55,037 nucleotides of DNA from Bacteroidales bacterium. Lineage in GTDB: Bacteria > Bacteroidota > Bacteroidia > Bacteroidales > UBA4181. Every line of letters begins with the position of its first letter. Position 1 is the stretch's first letter. A model generated the notes under the pieces. The model saw only the letters and a list, made by a program, of their open reading frames with translations. It ran no database searches and had not been told where the DNA came from. Location: assembly GCA_031275285.1 (NCBI GenBank), contig JAISOY010000072.1, forward strand, positions 1 to 55,037, read 5' to 3'. Of this stretch, positions 44,059 to 53,427 are shown piece by piece. Made by a program: the position numbers and the translations under genes.

Positions 44059-46281
44059 ATGATATTGAAACGGTTTCCTGTAGAATACCAAATGGATTCT
44101 CAAGACTGCGGTCCTGCAAGCCTTAAGATAATCGCCAAGCATTTCGGAAGGTTTTATTCTCTACAGTTCCTGCGCGACAAATGTGGTCTCTCTAAGGAAG
44201 GTGTTTCTCTATCGGATCTGACCATCGGGGCCGAATGTATTGGTTTAAGGAGTCTTCCTATCAGATGTACGCTTGAAGATGTCATATTCAAAGTACCTTT
44301 GCCTGCTATCATTCATTGGAATGATAATCATTTTGTTGTGGTATACCATACAACAAAAAAATACGTCTATGTTTCCGATCCCTCAAAAGGTTTAATCAAA
44401 TATACACATAAGGAGTTCAAAAAGGGATGGTATAAGAAAAACGAAAAGACTGGCGTTCTATTAGCAATAGAACCAATGGCAGATTTTAAGCAAACAACTC
44501 AGGAACGACGGGTACATGCAAAAAGCTTTATCAGTATGCTTAATTATTTTGTACCTTATAAACGAAACTTTTCCCTGCTATTTATCATTATGCTTGTTGT
44601 TACACTTTTACAGGGCGTGTTGCCGTTCATATCCAAAGCAGTCATTGACGTAGGTATCAAAACGCAGGACATCAGTTTTATCAATATGATTTTGGTAGGA
44701 AATATATCCATATTATTCAGTATCACAATATTCAACATTTTACGTGACTGGATTTTGATGCACATCACCTCGCGGGTAAATATTTCGTTGATTTCAGACT
44801 ATCTGATCAAGTTAATGAAATTGCCGGTCACATTTTTTGAAAACAAAATATTGGGCGATATACTGCAACGCGCCCGCGACCATGAGAGGATACGCAGTTT
44901 TATCATGAACAACTCGTTAGCAATGGTGTTTTCCACCCTTACTTTCGTTATTTTCGGAATTATACTATTGATATACAACAGTGTAATATTCTTAATATTT
45001 CTTTCCGGCTCCATTTTGTATGTGCTGTGGGTATTGCTCTTTCTAAGCATACGTAAAAAGTTGGATTGGGAATATTTTGAAATTGTTTCAAAAGACCAGA
45101 GTTACTGGGTGGAAACGGTATCGGCCATACAGGACATCAAGTCCTACAATTATGAAAAACATCGACGCTGGAAATGGGAGGAAATTCAGGCGCGGCTTTA
45201 CAGGGTTAACAAACGGGTATTATCTGTGACCAACGCCCAAAATCTTGGCGCTCAATTAATTGAAAATATAAAAAATATGTCTATTGTATTTTTTTGCGCC
45301 AAAGCAGTGATTGCAGGAGAAATTACTTTCGGTGTGATGATTTCTACTCAGTTTATAATCGGCATGTTAAACGGTCCTTTAAGCCAATATATTAACTTCA
45401 TTATATCGGCACAATATGCAAAAATCAGTTTTTTACGTATCAATGAAATCCGTCAGTTAAACGACGAGGACGAATCCTTATCTGTCGGCAGTTCGTGTAT
45501 CATACCTGAAAAAAAGGATTTACATTTGGAAAACATCGCTTTTCAATATCATGCCAATTCGCCCTTGGTGCTGCAACATATTCATCTGACCATTCCGCAA
45601 AATAAAGTAACTGCCATAGTGGGAGGAAGCGGTAGTGGAAAATCAACTCTTTTAAAGCTACTTTTAAGGCTTTATAATCCATCATTCGGTGATATTACGA
45701 TGGGAGGCATGAACATAAAAAATATCAATCTGCGCACATGGCGAAAAATGTGCGCAGTGGTGATGCAGGACGGTAAATTATTCAGTGACACAATTCTCAA
45801 CAATATTGTACTTGACGACGAACGCGTCGACTACGAAAATGTCCGCAACGCCTGTCGTCTGGCTCAGTTCGAAGAAGAAATCAACAAAATGCCCAAAGGA
45901 TATGAAACGGTCATCGGCGAAATAGGCAGAGGGCTTAGTGGAGGACAAAAACAGCGATTACTCATAGCACGTGCATTATATCGTAACCCCGATTTCCTTT
46001 TACTCGATGAGGCCACCAATTCATTAGATGCCGTAAACGAGAGCAAAATTGTAGCCGCCCTAAATGATGCTTTCAAAGGCAGGACTGTTGTTATAGTCGC
46101 GCACCGGCTCAGCACAATTAAAAATGCCGACCAAATCATCGTATTGAATAAAGGTTTTGTCGCAGAAGTGGGAACCCATGATTCCTTAATGGAAAAGAAG
46201 GGAAATTACTATAATTTGGTATATTCACAATATACAGTGGCAGAACCCGGCCCTGTTCCAGTAAAAGAAGAACAACTATAG
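44059..46281 (+). CDS. Peptidase-containing ABC exporter (C39 peptidase + TM + NBD)
   Basis: The 740-residue PCAT has an N-terminal C39 peptidase (1-125) with Gln11, Cys17 in QDCGPAS, His91 in DNHFVVV and Asp107 in SDPSKG. A six-helix membrane domain (about 165-440) follows. The nucleotide-binding domain has Walker A GGSGSGKST, the signature LSGGQKQR and Walker B FLLLDEATNSLD. Such proteins cleave the leader of a substrate, usually after Gly-Gly, and export the product. The only leader-bearing candidates in the window are the two proteins at 36845-37381 and 38476-39000. All catalytic residues are intact. The gene ends the plus-strand arm; no clear terminator is visible before the convergent SDR gene. 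Confidence 0.95.
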   Translation: MILKRFPVEYQMDSQDCGPASLKIIAKHFGRFYSLQFLRDKCGLSKEGVSLSDLTIGAECIGLRSLPIRCTLEDVIFKVPLPAIIHWNDNHFVVVYHTTKKYVYVSDPSKGLIKYTHKEFKKGWYKKNEKTGVLLAIEPMADFKQTTQERRVHAKSFISMLNYFVPYKRNFSLLFIIMLVVTLLQGVLPFISKAVIDVGIKTQDISFINMILVGNISILFSITIFNILRDWILMHITSRVNISLISDYLIKLMKLPVTFFENKILGDILQRARDHERIRSFIMNNSLAMVFSTLTFVIFGIILLIYNSVIFLIFLSGSILYVLWVLLFLSIRKKLDWEYFEIVSKDQSYWVETVSAIQDIKSYNYEKHRRWKWEEIQARLYRVNKRVLSVTNAQNLGAQLIENIKNMSIVFFCAKAVIAGEITFGVMISTQFIIGMLNGPLSQYINFIISAQYAKISFLRINEIRQLNDEDESLSVGSSCIIPEKKDLHLENIAFQYHANSPLVLQHIHLTIPQNKVTAIVGGSGSGKSTLLKLLLRLYNPSFGDITMGGMNIKNINLRTWRKMCAVVMQDGKLFSDTILNNIVLDDERVDYENVRNACRLAQFEEEINKMPKGYETVIGEIGRGLSGGQKQRLLIARALYRNPDFLLLDEATNSLDAVNESKIVAALNDAFKGRTVVIVAHRLSTIKNADQIIVLNKGFVAEVGTHDSLMEKKGNYYNLVYSQYTVAEPGPVPVKEEQL

Positions 46282-46354
46282 ATAATTCTTCAGGAAGATG
46301 GGTTTGACCGACATCTCTGACAAAACCTACTTTATGAAAAAGTTATATCCCATT

Positions 46355-47110
46355 TTACTTAGCCAGGTATCCGCCATCGACGGCATAAAACCCGCCATTA
46401 CAGAATGATGCTCTGTCACTGCTCAACCATAATACCAGATCCACAATCTCATCTACTTTCCCCAGTCTTCCCATCGGATGTTTATGCACCAGGAAATCAT
46501 AACATTCCTTATCACTGGTCAATCCCTGTGTCAGGTGTGTATCTACAAAACCCGGTCCTACGGCATTGGCCCTGATATTGTGTTTTCCGTACTCCAATGC
46601 TACATTTTTGGTTAGACCGATCACCCCATGTTTGGCAGCCACATAGCCGCATGAACCGGCAAAGCCGACCTGACCGAGGATAGAAGCCATATTGACGATC
46701 ACTCCGCCACCGTCTTTCAGCATCTGTGGGATCTGATAATGCATTCCGTAAAATACGCTGGATAGATTGACTTTAATCACCTTATCCCATGCATCGACAG
46801 GATAATCCCCTATGGGAGCGCTGGCACCTCCGATACCTGCATTATTGAATGCCAGGTTTAGTTTCCCGAAGTTCTTTACCGCTTCTTTTACCAGTTTTTC
46901 ACAATCTTCCGGTTTCGAGACATCCGCTTTCACAAAAAGCGCCTCCCCCCCGGACTTTTTTATATTGGCCACTGTCTCTTCGCCTCCTTCTGGCACAATA
47001 TCGGAAACAATTACTTTTGCACCTTCTTTTGCATAAAGTTCAGACATGGCTTTCCCAAATCCTGATCCGCCACCGGTCACGATGGCTACTTTTCCATTCA
47101 ATGATTTCAT
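46355..47110 (-). CDS. Short-chain dehydrogenase/reductase (SDR)
   Basis: The 251-residue classical SDR has the NAD(P) motif VTGGGSGFGKAM, the structural NNAG motif, the catalytic Ser in MASILG and the Tyr/Lys pair of CGYVAAKHG. The C-terminus (FYAVDGGYLAK) is typical of 3-oxoacyl-ACP reductase- or glucose-dehydrogenase-like enzymes. Substrate unknown. It lies 48 bp after the copper ATPase gene on the same strand; co-transcription is possible, although no functional link is obvious. Confidence 0.92.
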   Translation of the reverse strand: MKSLNGKVAIVTGGGSGFGKAMSELYAKEGAKVIVSDIVPEGGEETVANIKKSGGEALFVKADVSKPEDCEKLVKEAVKNFGKLNLAFNNAGIGGASAPIGDYPVDAWDKVIKVNLSSVFYGMHYQIPQMLKDGGGVIVNMASILGQVGFAGSCGYVAAKHGVIGLTKNVALEYGKHNIRANAVGPGFVDTHLTQGLTSDKECYDFLVHKHPMGRLGKVDEIVDLVLWLSSDRASFCNGGFYAVDGGYLAK

Positions 47111-47158
47111 ATTGCTTAGATTTAAATGTTTATATAATTGATTTTATGAGATATTTCT

Positions 47159-49258
47159 TTATTTCATCTGTAAGGTCAATGCGTTGGCAGCCACTACTAC
47201 GGTACTCACCGACATCAGTACCGCACCAACGGCCGGACTCAACATAATACCAATTGGAGCAAGAATACCTGCTGCCAACGGTATTGCAATGATGTTATAC
47301 CCGGCGCCCCACCATAAATTCTGTATCATTTTCCTGTTTGTATTTCCGGCCAATGAAAGGAAATGTAGTATGTCGGACGGATTACTTTTTACCAGCACCA
47401 CATCTGCGGCATCTATAGCCACATCTGTTCCGGCACCGATGGCAATACCTATATCTGCACGTACCAGAGCGGGGGCATCATTGACCCCGTCGCCCACCAT
47501 CATGACGACCTTTCCCTGTTTCCGGTATTTTTCTATCATTACCTCCTTGTCTTCCGGGAGCATAGCAGCATATACTTCATCGATATTTAATTCCCGGGCA
47601 ACACCATTGGCTGCCGTTTCATTGTCTCCGGTAAGCATCACAGGATGTATTCCTTTTTTCTTTAACTCATGAATGACTGCCTGGGAGTCCGGTTTAATCC
47701 GGTCACTTTGTGCTATTCGTCCGACTACCTGATCATCCACCAACAGGTAACTCACAGAATCACCTGTTTCCCCCGCAGGAATGGTTCCATCTTTGTCATA
47801 AGACAGATGATTTTTTTTGAGATAGTTCTCATTGACGATCATCACCTTTTTTTGATTTACTACACCGGATAACCCGACGCCGCTGATCTGCCTTATTCCT
47901 TCTGCTTTTGGAATTACCAGTTCCTGCTTTTTTATTTCATGCAGGATCCCTGCAGACAAAGGATGATTTGAACCGGATTCCAATGCGCCTGCTATGGTGA
48001 GTATATCATTTTCAGTATAATGGGATGAGAAGGTCCGGACATCAGAAACCTGAAAGATTCCTTCGGTTAGTGTCCCTGTTTTATCCATTGTGATTACAGA
48101 TATCTTCTTAGTAGTTTCCAGCACTTTACGGTTCCGTAATAACAATCCGTGGCTGGCCCCCAGGGAAGTGGAACGGGCAATGACCAAGGGTATGGCTAAT
48201 CCCAAAGCGTGTGGGCAAGCGATCACGAACACCGTGACCATTCGTTCTAAAGCCGTATTAAGATCCTGTGACAACCACAACCATATGATGAATGCAATAA
48301 CACCTACAGATAATGCTACATAAAACAATGCTTTAGCCACTTTGTCCGAAAAACTTTCAGCTGCTGATTTTTCCTGTTGCGCCCGGCTTACCAGTTTCAC
48401 CACCTGGGCAAGGTATCCCGATTCACCGGTACCCGTAACTTTTACAACGATCATTCCGTCTTCATTGATAGATCCGCCAATTACCTTATCTCCTTTTTCT
48501 TTCCTTACCCTTCTGGCTTCTCCTGTGACCATAGACTCATTTACCGAAGTGCTTCCCGAAATGATGCTTCCATCCACCGGTATTTTTTCTCCGGGTTTCA
48601 CCAGCACCTGCTGATCGATACGGATTTCCTTCAATGGAACATCTTCAGTCTTTTCTTCTGAAAGTACCAAGTGGGCCATTCCGGGGAGAAGTTCAGCCAT
48701 TTTTTGCAGAGCATTTCCTGCATTGCCGACCGCATTCATCTCGATCCAATGCCCCAATAACATGATCACTATAAGCGTTGCCAGTTCCCAGAAAAAATCC
48801 ATTTTATGGTTTGTCAGGCCAGGGATATGATTGTATATAAAAGCATATAAGCTATATAGATAAGCTACAGTAATACCCATTGATATCAGGGTCATCATAG
48901 CCGGACTCTTATCTTTTATCTCCATGACCGCCCCTCTCAGGAAGGGTTTCCCTCCATAAAAAAACAAGACGGAAGCCAATACCAGAACGACCCAGTCTGA
49001 TCCCGGAAAATGCAGCTGAAAGGGCAGATCGATACCCATCATAGGAGAAAGAATAATGATGGGGACAGCAAGCATCAATGAAATCCAGAATTTCTTTTTC
49101 AGATTTCCCATGTGCATCATATGTCCCCCCATCTTATGTTGGTGGCTTTTTTCAGGAATTTCCTGTTCGTCCATATTCATAAGATGTTCATGCCCAATAC
49201 CTTCAGCATGTTCATAGGAAGTATGGTGATCCACCGGTTCATGTTTCATTGTCTCCAT
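47159..49258 (-). CDS. copB: CopB-type copper-transporting P-type ATPase
   Basis: The 699-residue P1B ATPase has a His/Met-rich N-terminus (HHTSYEHAEGIGHEH, HKMGGHMMHMG) instead of a CxxC metal-binding domain. The membrane metal motif is CPH (348-350), the phosphorylation site is DKTGT (Asp392), and TGDNETA and GDGVNDAPAL are present. The CPH motif together with the His-rich N-terminus places it in the CopB (P1B-3) group, which exports copper (Cu2+ or Cu+) from the cytoplasm. It follows the GlsB-like gene by 11 bp. Confidence 0.92.
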   Translation of the reverse strand: METMKHEPVDHHTSYEHAEGIGHEHLMNMDEQEIPEKSHQHKMGGHMMHMGNLKKKFWISLMLAVPIIILSPMMGIDLPFQLHFPGSDWVVLVLASVLFFYGGKPFLRGAVMEIKDKSPAMMTLISMGITVAYLYSLYAFIYNHIPGLTNHKMDFFWELATLIVIMLLGHWIEMNAVGNAGNALQKMAELLPGMAHLVLSEEKTEDVPLKEIRIDQQVLVKPGEKIPVDGSIISGSTSVNESMVTGEARRVRKEKGDKVIGGSINEDGMIVVKVTGTGESGYLAQVVKLVSRAQQEKSAAESFSDKVAKALFYVALSVGVIAFIIWLWLSQDLNTALERMVTVFVIACPHALGLAIPLVIARSTSLGASHGLLLRNRKVLETTKKISVITMDKTGTLTEGIFQVSDVRTFSSHYTENDILTIAGALESGSNHPLSAGILHEIKKQELVIPKAEGIRQISGVGLSGVVNQKKVMIVNENYLKKNHLSYDKDGTIPAGETGDSVSYLLVDDQVVGRIAQSDRIKPDSQAVIHELKKKGIHPVMLTGDNETAANGVARELNIDEVYAAMLPEDKEVMIEKYRKQGKVVMMVGDGVNDAPALVRADIGIAIGAGTDVAIDAADVVLVKSNPSDILHFLSLAGNTNRKMIQNLWWGAGYNIIAIPLAAGILAPIGIMLSPAVGAVLMSVSTVVVAANALTLQMK

Positions 49259-49269
49259 ATAATTTCAAT

Positions 49270-49518
49270 TTAACCGGCCGGTCTCTTAAATAATGAAATA
49301 ATCCAAAGCAGGAGAACGGCGCCGGTAACCGACATGATCAGTTCGCCGATAATATTGCTGGTTGTTAATCCTAAAAGAGTAAACACCCATCCTCCGAGGA
49401 TTCCTCCGACTACACCGACAATCAGGTTCACAAACAACCCGAAACCCTGCCCTTTGAAAATTTTTCCGGCCAGAAATCCGGCCAGTACACCGACAAGTAC
49501 CGATAATAAAATACCCAT
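49270..49518 (-). CDS. GlsB/YeaQ/YmgE-family small membrane protein
   Basis: The 82-residue protein is made almost entirely of three hydrophobic segments with many glycines (VLVGVLAGFLAGKIFKGQGFG, GVVGGILGGWVF), the pattern of transglycosylase-associated/GlsB stress proteins. The inner-membrane role is poorly understood. It is the first gene of a short minus-strand run with the copper ATPase and SDR genes. A TATATTTG box on the minus strand about 54-61 bp upstream could be its -7 element. Confidence 0.88.
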   Translation of the reverse strand: MGILLSVLVGVLAGFLAGKIFKGQGFGLFVNLIVGVVGGILGGWVFTLLGLTTSNIIGELIMSVTGAVLLLWIISLFKRPAG

Positions 49519-49640
49519 ATGAATGTAATTTAGTTCATGTAAAGATGTTAGGTTCGAATTCCTGTGTTTTACAAATATACAAAAAAACTCCTTTATATGT
49601 GCTATCCAGGTCTTCTTATTTCGTATTTTTGTATGAATTC

Positions 49641-50462
49641 ATGAAAGAAATGGAAGACATATATCTCAAATTAGGAAAACTCCGGTCTTTCCTGCAACAA
49701 AAAGGACGTGTCGCTGTTGCCTTTTCAGGAGGCGTTGATTCTACTTTTCTTTTAAAGGTGGCACATGAAGTTCTGGGAAATAATGTACTGGCGATTACAG
49801 CACGTTCGGGACTGTTTCCCGTCCGGGAGATGGAAGAATCGAGGGCATTCACGTCTGAAAATAAGATACAGCACATCATCTGCGATATTGATGAGTTAAA
49901 GATAGATGGTTTTATAAAGAATCCTCCGGACCGTTGTTACCTATGTAAGAAAACACTGTTCCGGACTTTTTTAAAAGTGGCATCAGACCATGGATTCATC
50001 TATCTCTCCGAAGGATCGAATACGGACGATGCAGGAGATTATCGCCCCGGGATGAAGGCCATTAAAGAGTTGGGAGTGCTCAGCCCGCTAAAAGAAAGTG
50101 GTTTTTCAAAAGAAGAGATCCGGCAATTATCCAGGGAAATGGGTTTACCCACATGGGAAAAACCTTCATTTGCCTGTCTGGCATCCAGATTTCCATACGG
50201 AGAACCCATTACCCGGGAAAAGCTCAACACCATAGAAAAAGCTGAAAAATTTCTCTTTGATCTGGGTTTCCAACAGATCCGGGTAAGATACCACGGTAAT
50301 CTGGCAAGGATAGAAGTAGCCCCAGGGGAGATGGATCAATTAATGGTTCCTGAAATGCGCCGGATCATTGACGAAGGAATAAAGAAAACCGGTTTTACAT
50401 ACGTTTCCGTTGACCTACAAGGGTACCGGACCGGAAGCATGAACGAATCCTTAAACGTGTGA
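49641..50462 (+). CDS. larE: LarE-type ATP-dependent sacrificial sulfur transferase
   Basis: A 273-residue protein from the ATG at 49641; the upstream frame to 49545 has no conserved residues. It has the PP-loop SGGVDS (29-34), then PPDRCYLCKKTLF (Cys99, Cys102) and PSFACLASRFPYG (Cys179). LarE provides sulfur for the nickel-pincer nucleotide of lactate racemase. Some members use a sacrificial Cys, others three Cys that can bind an Fe-S cluster, and the three Cys here suit the latter. No larA, larB or larC is present in the window, so its partner is unknown. Confidence 0.9.
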   Translation: MKEMEDIYLKLGKLRSFLQQKGRVAVAFSGGVDSTFLLKVAHEVLGNNVLAITARSGLFPVREMEESRAFTSENKIQHIICDIDELKIDGFIKNPPDRCYLCKKTLFRTFLKVASDHGFIYLSEGSNTDDAGDYRPGMKAIKELGVLSPLKESGFSKEEIRQLSREMGLPTWEKPSFACLASRFPYGEPITREKLNTIEKAEKFLFDLGFQQIRVRYHGNLARIEVAPGEMDQLMVPEMRRIIDEGIKKTGFTYVSVDLQGYRTGSMNESLNV

Positions 50463-50480
50463 TCATATACAAAAGTTTAG

Positions 50481-50488
50481 TATGTTTG
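50481..50488 (+). promoter_or_regulatory. Candidate -7 box of the LacI-type regulator gene
   Basis: TATGTTTG matches the Bacteroidota -7 consensus TAnnTTTG, 35 bp before the chosen start. The -33 region has only a partial match (GTGTG). Confidence 0.4.
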
Positions 50489-50522
50489 TGAATTATTGCT
50501 TGATCCATTTATTGCATGTAAC

Positions 50523-51536
50523 ATGTTACCCAAGAAAAGAACGATCGATGATCTTGCCCGTGAATTGAATCTGTCAAAATCCACGGTGTCAAGGGCTTTA
50601 CAAGACTCGTACCAGATCAGTGAAAAGACCAAGCAAAGAGTGCTTCAATTGGCCGAACAATGGGGATTTCACCTGAACCCACAGGCCAGGGGATTGAAGA
50701 CACGCCGCTCCTTTACTTTAGGCGTCGTGGTTCCGGAAATTGCACATAAGTATTTTTCCTCAGCCATCAGTGGGATACAGGAAGTTGTCCTTCCTGCGGG
50801 ATACAACGTCCTGATCGGACAATCCAACGAATCGGAAGAACAGGAATATCAAGTCGTCAGGCAACTGATTGCCAGTCGTGTGGATGGATTGATCATGTCG
50901 CTTTCAGGAAAAACCCATCATATTGACTTTCTAAAGACGTTGACAGAAGAGCGTTTTCCCTTGGTAATGTTCGACCGGGTCAGTGATGAGGTCAACTGTT
51001 CCAAGGTCATCATCGATCATGAATTGGCAGCCTATACTGCAGTGGAGCATTTGATCAGGAACGGATGTAAGAGGATTGCCCATCTGAGCGGCCCTCAGGT
51101 ATTGTCTATTGCCAAAAACCGGATCAAAGGATACCAAAGGGCATTAAAAACTTACGGGTTGCCTTTTGTTCCCGAACTGGTCGTTGAAAACGGTACCAAC
51201 CCGGAATATACCCCGGAACATGTCAGAAGGTTGATGCGCATGACAGATCCCCCTGACGGAATTTCCTGCTTCAATGATGATGTTGCGATCAATGTATTAC
51301 TTACGCTGAAACAGGATGGGATTCAGGTCCCTTCCCGGGTGAAAGTCATCGGTTTTAACAATGAAAAGGATTGCCTGATCATAGAACCCAATCTGTCTTC
51401 CATTGAACATCCGGTAGTAAAGATGGGTAAAGAAGCTGCACGGCTGCTTTTGAAACAACTCGATAACGAAAATCAAAAACCCCAGACTGTTGTTTTTGAA
51501 ACATCCCTGATTGCAAGAAAATCAACAAAAGGTTGA
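50523..51536 (+). CDS. LacI-family transcriptional regulator
   Basis: A 337-residue protein from the ATG at 50523. The nearby TTG at 50496 would fall at the predicted transcript start and adds nothing conserved. The helix-turn-helix is TIDDLARELNLSKSTVSRAL, followed by the hinge HLNPQARGLKTRRS and a periplasmic-binding-protein-like sugar sensor domain with FNDDVAINVL and IGFNNE. It would repress or activate sugar genes in response to a sugar or its phosphate. No obvious target is adjacent; the genes on both sides are unrelated. Targets cannot be told from the sequence. Confidence 0.93.
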   Translation: MLPKKRTIDDLARELNLSKSTVSRALQDSYQISEKTKQRVLQLAEQWGFHLNPQARGLKTRRSFTLGVVVPEIAHKYFSSAISGIQEVVLPAGYNVLIGQSNESEEQEYQVVRQLIASRVDGLIMSLSGKTHHIDFLKTLTEERFPLVMFDRVSDEVNCSKVIIDHELAAYTAVEHLIRNGCKRIAHLSGPQVLSIAKNRIKGYQRALKTYGLPFVPELVVENGTNPEYTPEHVRRLMRMTDPPDGISCFNDDVAINVLLTLKQDGIQVPSRVKVIGFNNEKDCLIIEPNLSSIEHPVVKMGKEAARLLLKQLDNENQKPQTVVFETSLIARKSTKG

Positions 51537-51538
51537 TC

Positions 51539-52519
51539 TTACCGTTTCTTCATCAATAATAACCCTACTATGATCCAGCATGTCTCCCTTATGCGGGTGA
51601 TCAGGCTAATATAAAGTCCTAATTCGGTATCGATAGCGATCCCTTTGGTCGCCAGCCAGAATCCACCCTCCCTTGTTCCTAACTGTAGGGGAGAGAAAAA
51701 CATGATGTTGGCGAATAAAGAAGAAACAGCCACCAATATCACAGATTCCAGAAATGTGATTTGTTGCCCGATAGCAAATGCGATAAAATATATTTCGAGG
51801 CATCCGACCACCCGGGCCGTGAACTCACTCATCAATGCACCATAGAAAGCTGTTTTACGGCCCGAATGAAGTTGCGCGATCTGCTGATCGATCTTTATAA
51901 AATCTTCATGATGTTTTTCATTGAAGTTACGTATCTTCTTCCCTACCCACGGAAGCTTTCCAAAAAACCGGAAGGTCTTAGCTACCAGCCCATAACGATA
52001 CCCTTTGAAAAAATAATACAGGGCTACCAGACAAAACAGTGCGGTAATCAGCATCAACCAAAACACACCGGGGGAAGGATCGAACACAAGATACAGGAGG
52101 ATCGTCGAAACCAGCCAAAATAAGAAATGGGAAGCGATATGCATCATACTGAATAATATCACCGAAGAAGTTGCCTTATGCACGCCCACATATTTTTTCA
52201 GTTCCATGATCCTGTATGGTTCTCCGCCCAAAGCGGCTACAGGAGTAATATAATTAATAGCAAAACCACTGACTGTTATTTTATAAAGTTGCCAGAATGT
52301 AACCCGTTTAAAGTTTTTCTCATTATCACGGACAATCAGGTGCCATGAAAAAGTATTGATCAAATATACAACCGCCCAGATACCTATAATGGCAAAAAAC
52401 CACCATCCGGTTTTAAGGATGTTCTCATATATAGAAGTAATCCCTATATTAAAAATAACAATGATTACAGTAATGATCCCTATAATCAGAAAAATCCGGT
52501 AAAAACTAGATGATTTCAA
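51539..52519 (-). CDS. Flippase-like membrane protein (LPG synthase TM / YbhN family)
   Basis: The 326-residue integral membrane protein has about eight hydrophobic segments and the family motifs NTFSWHLIVRDNEK, INYITPVAALGGEPYRIMELKKY and FFSPLQLGTREGGF near the end. Members have a flippase-like or lipid-transfer role in the inner membrane and often accompany lipid or glycan genes. It ends 2 bp after the end of the convergent LacI-type gene. The start is 205 bp from the divergent YceI gene. Confidence 0.88.
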   Translation of the reverse strand: MKSSSFYRIFLIIGIITVIIVIFNIGITSIYENILKTGWWFFAIIGIWAVVYLINTFSWHLIVRDNEKNFKRVTFWQLYKITVSGFAINYITPVAALGGEPYRIMELKKYVGVHKATSSVILFSMMHIASHFLFWLVSTILLYLVFDPSPGVFWLMLITALFCLVALYYFFKGYRYGLVAKTFRFFGKLPWVGKKIRNFNEKHHEDFIKIDQQIAQLHSGRKTAFYGALMSEFTARVVGCLEIYFIAFAIGQQITFLESVILVAVSSLFANIMFFSPLQLGTREGGFWLATKGIAIDTELGLYISLITRIRETCWIIVGLLLMKKR

Positions 52520-52649
52520 GATGTCATGTTATTTGACCGCAAGTTATTGATTATTCCTGTGTTTTTTGAAACTTTTTTCGAAAAAAACCGTATCACCTAG
52601 GCGGCTTTTGCTGGTAATACCGATTTTTACTGATTTAAATATCAAACAA

Positions 52650-52724
52650 GAAATGTCCATGACTGTCCACTAACCATAATGAACAAAATATGGATATCGT
52701 ATCTGACCTAAAAAAATTATACAA
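52650..52724 (+). promoter_or_regulatory. Upstream element shared with the ECF-linked lipoprotein gene (copy B)
   Basis: GAAATGTCCAT starts at 52650, GAACAAAAT is at 52681-52689 and ACCTAAAAAAAT at 52706-52717, the same blocks and order as at 25514-25597. The last two blocks begin 25 bp apart here and 24 bp there. It immediately precedes the YceI start. Confidence 0.55.
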
Positions 52725-53366
52725 ATGAAACAGTACTTTTTTCTCATTTTATCATTATTCCTGTTTTCTTGTGGTGCCCGTCCTACAGCCGATAAAGCAA
52801 AGACAGAAGAGGCCATAAATACTGAAAAATCAGAGCTGGAACCTGGTGACTGGAAGATCGATAGCACACAATCGGTGATCCGATGGAAAGGATTCAAATC
52901 AGGGGGTGCACATTATGGGACTGTTTTACTGAAGGATGGCACATTGAACATAGAAGACGGAGCAGTAACCGGTGGAAAATTCTTCATCGACATGAATTCT
53001 ATTGTTTGCGAAAACCTGGTGGATACAACCAGTAATAAACGATTGATCCATCATCTAAAAGGCATCGATTTTTTCCATGTCGAACAATTTCCGACCTGTG
53101 AGTTTGTCATTACATCAACCACTAAAAAGGAAGGGACAAGACAGGAGATTACCGGAAATCTATTGTTGAGAGGGATCGAAAAAAGCATCACTTTTCCGGC
53201 AGATGTATCTATAGATAATAAAACGGTTACAGCAGTGACCCCTGATTTTACCATTGATCGTACCCAGTGGGGAGTCAACTACGGATCAAAAAGCTTCTTC
53301 AAAGAGATGAAAGATTCATTCGTCAATGACGGGATAGAAATCAGCATCCGTATTGTTGCGAAATAA
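52725..53366 (+). CDS. YceI-family lipoprotein
   Basis: The 213-residue lipoprotein has a lipobox (LFLFSC, Cys at 16) and one YceI domain: WKIDSTQSVIRWKGFKSGG, NIEDGAVTGGKFFIDMNSI, HLKGIDFFHVEQFPTCEFVI and a closing FVNDGIEISIRIVAK. YceI folds as a lipocalin-like barrel that binds isoprenoid-like lipids and is often stress-induced. The shared upstream element suggests control by the second ECF sigma factor (inference). It is convergent with alaS. Confidence 0.92.
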   Translation: MKQYFFLILSLFLFSCGARPTADKAKTEEAINTEKSELEPGDWKIDSTQSVIRWKGFKSGGAHYGTVLLKDGTLNIEDGAVTGGKFFIDMNSIVCENLVDTTSNKRLIHHLKGIDFFHVEQFPTCEFVITSTTKKEGTRQEITGNLLLRGIEKSITFPADVSIDNKTVTAVTPDFTIDRTQWGVNYGSKSFFKEMKDSFVNDGIEISIRIVAK

Positions 53367-53427
53367 TTGAATGTGATGCGGGTGTTATCCGGACCTGATT
53401 AATGACCCGTGAAGTAAATATTTACTT

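Noticed and set aside
30482..46281. Reading the cluster as a standard lanthipeptide locus
   Set aside because: No dehydratase (LanB or LanM) is present, the LanC-like proteins lack zinc ligands, and the leader-bearing proteins are about 175 residues with a protease-like body.
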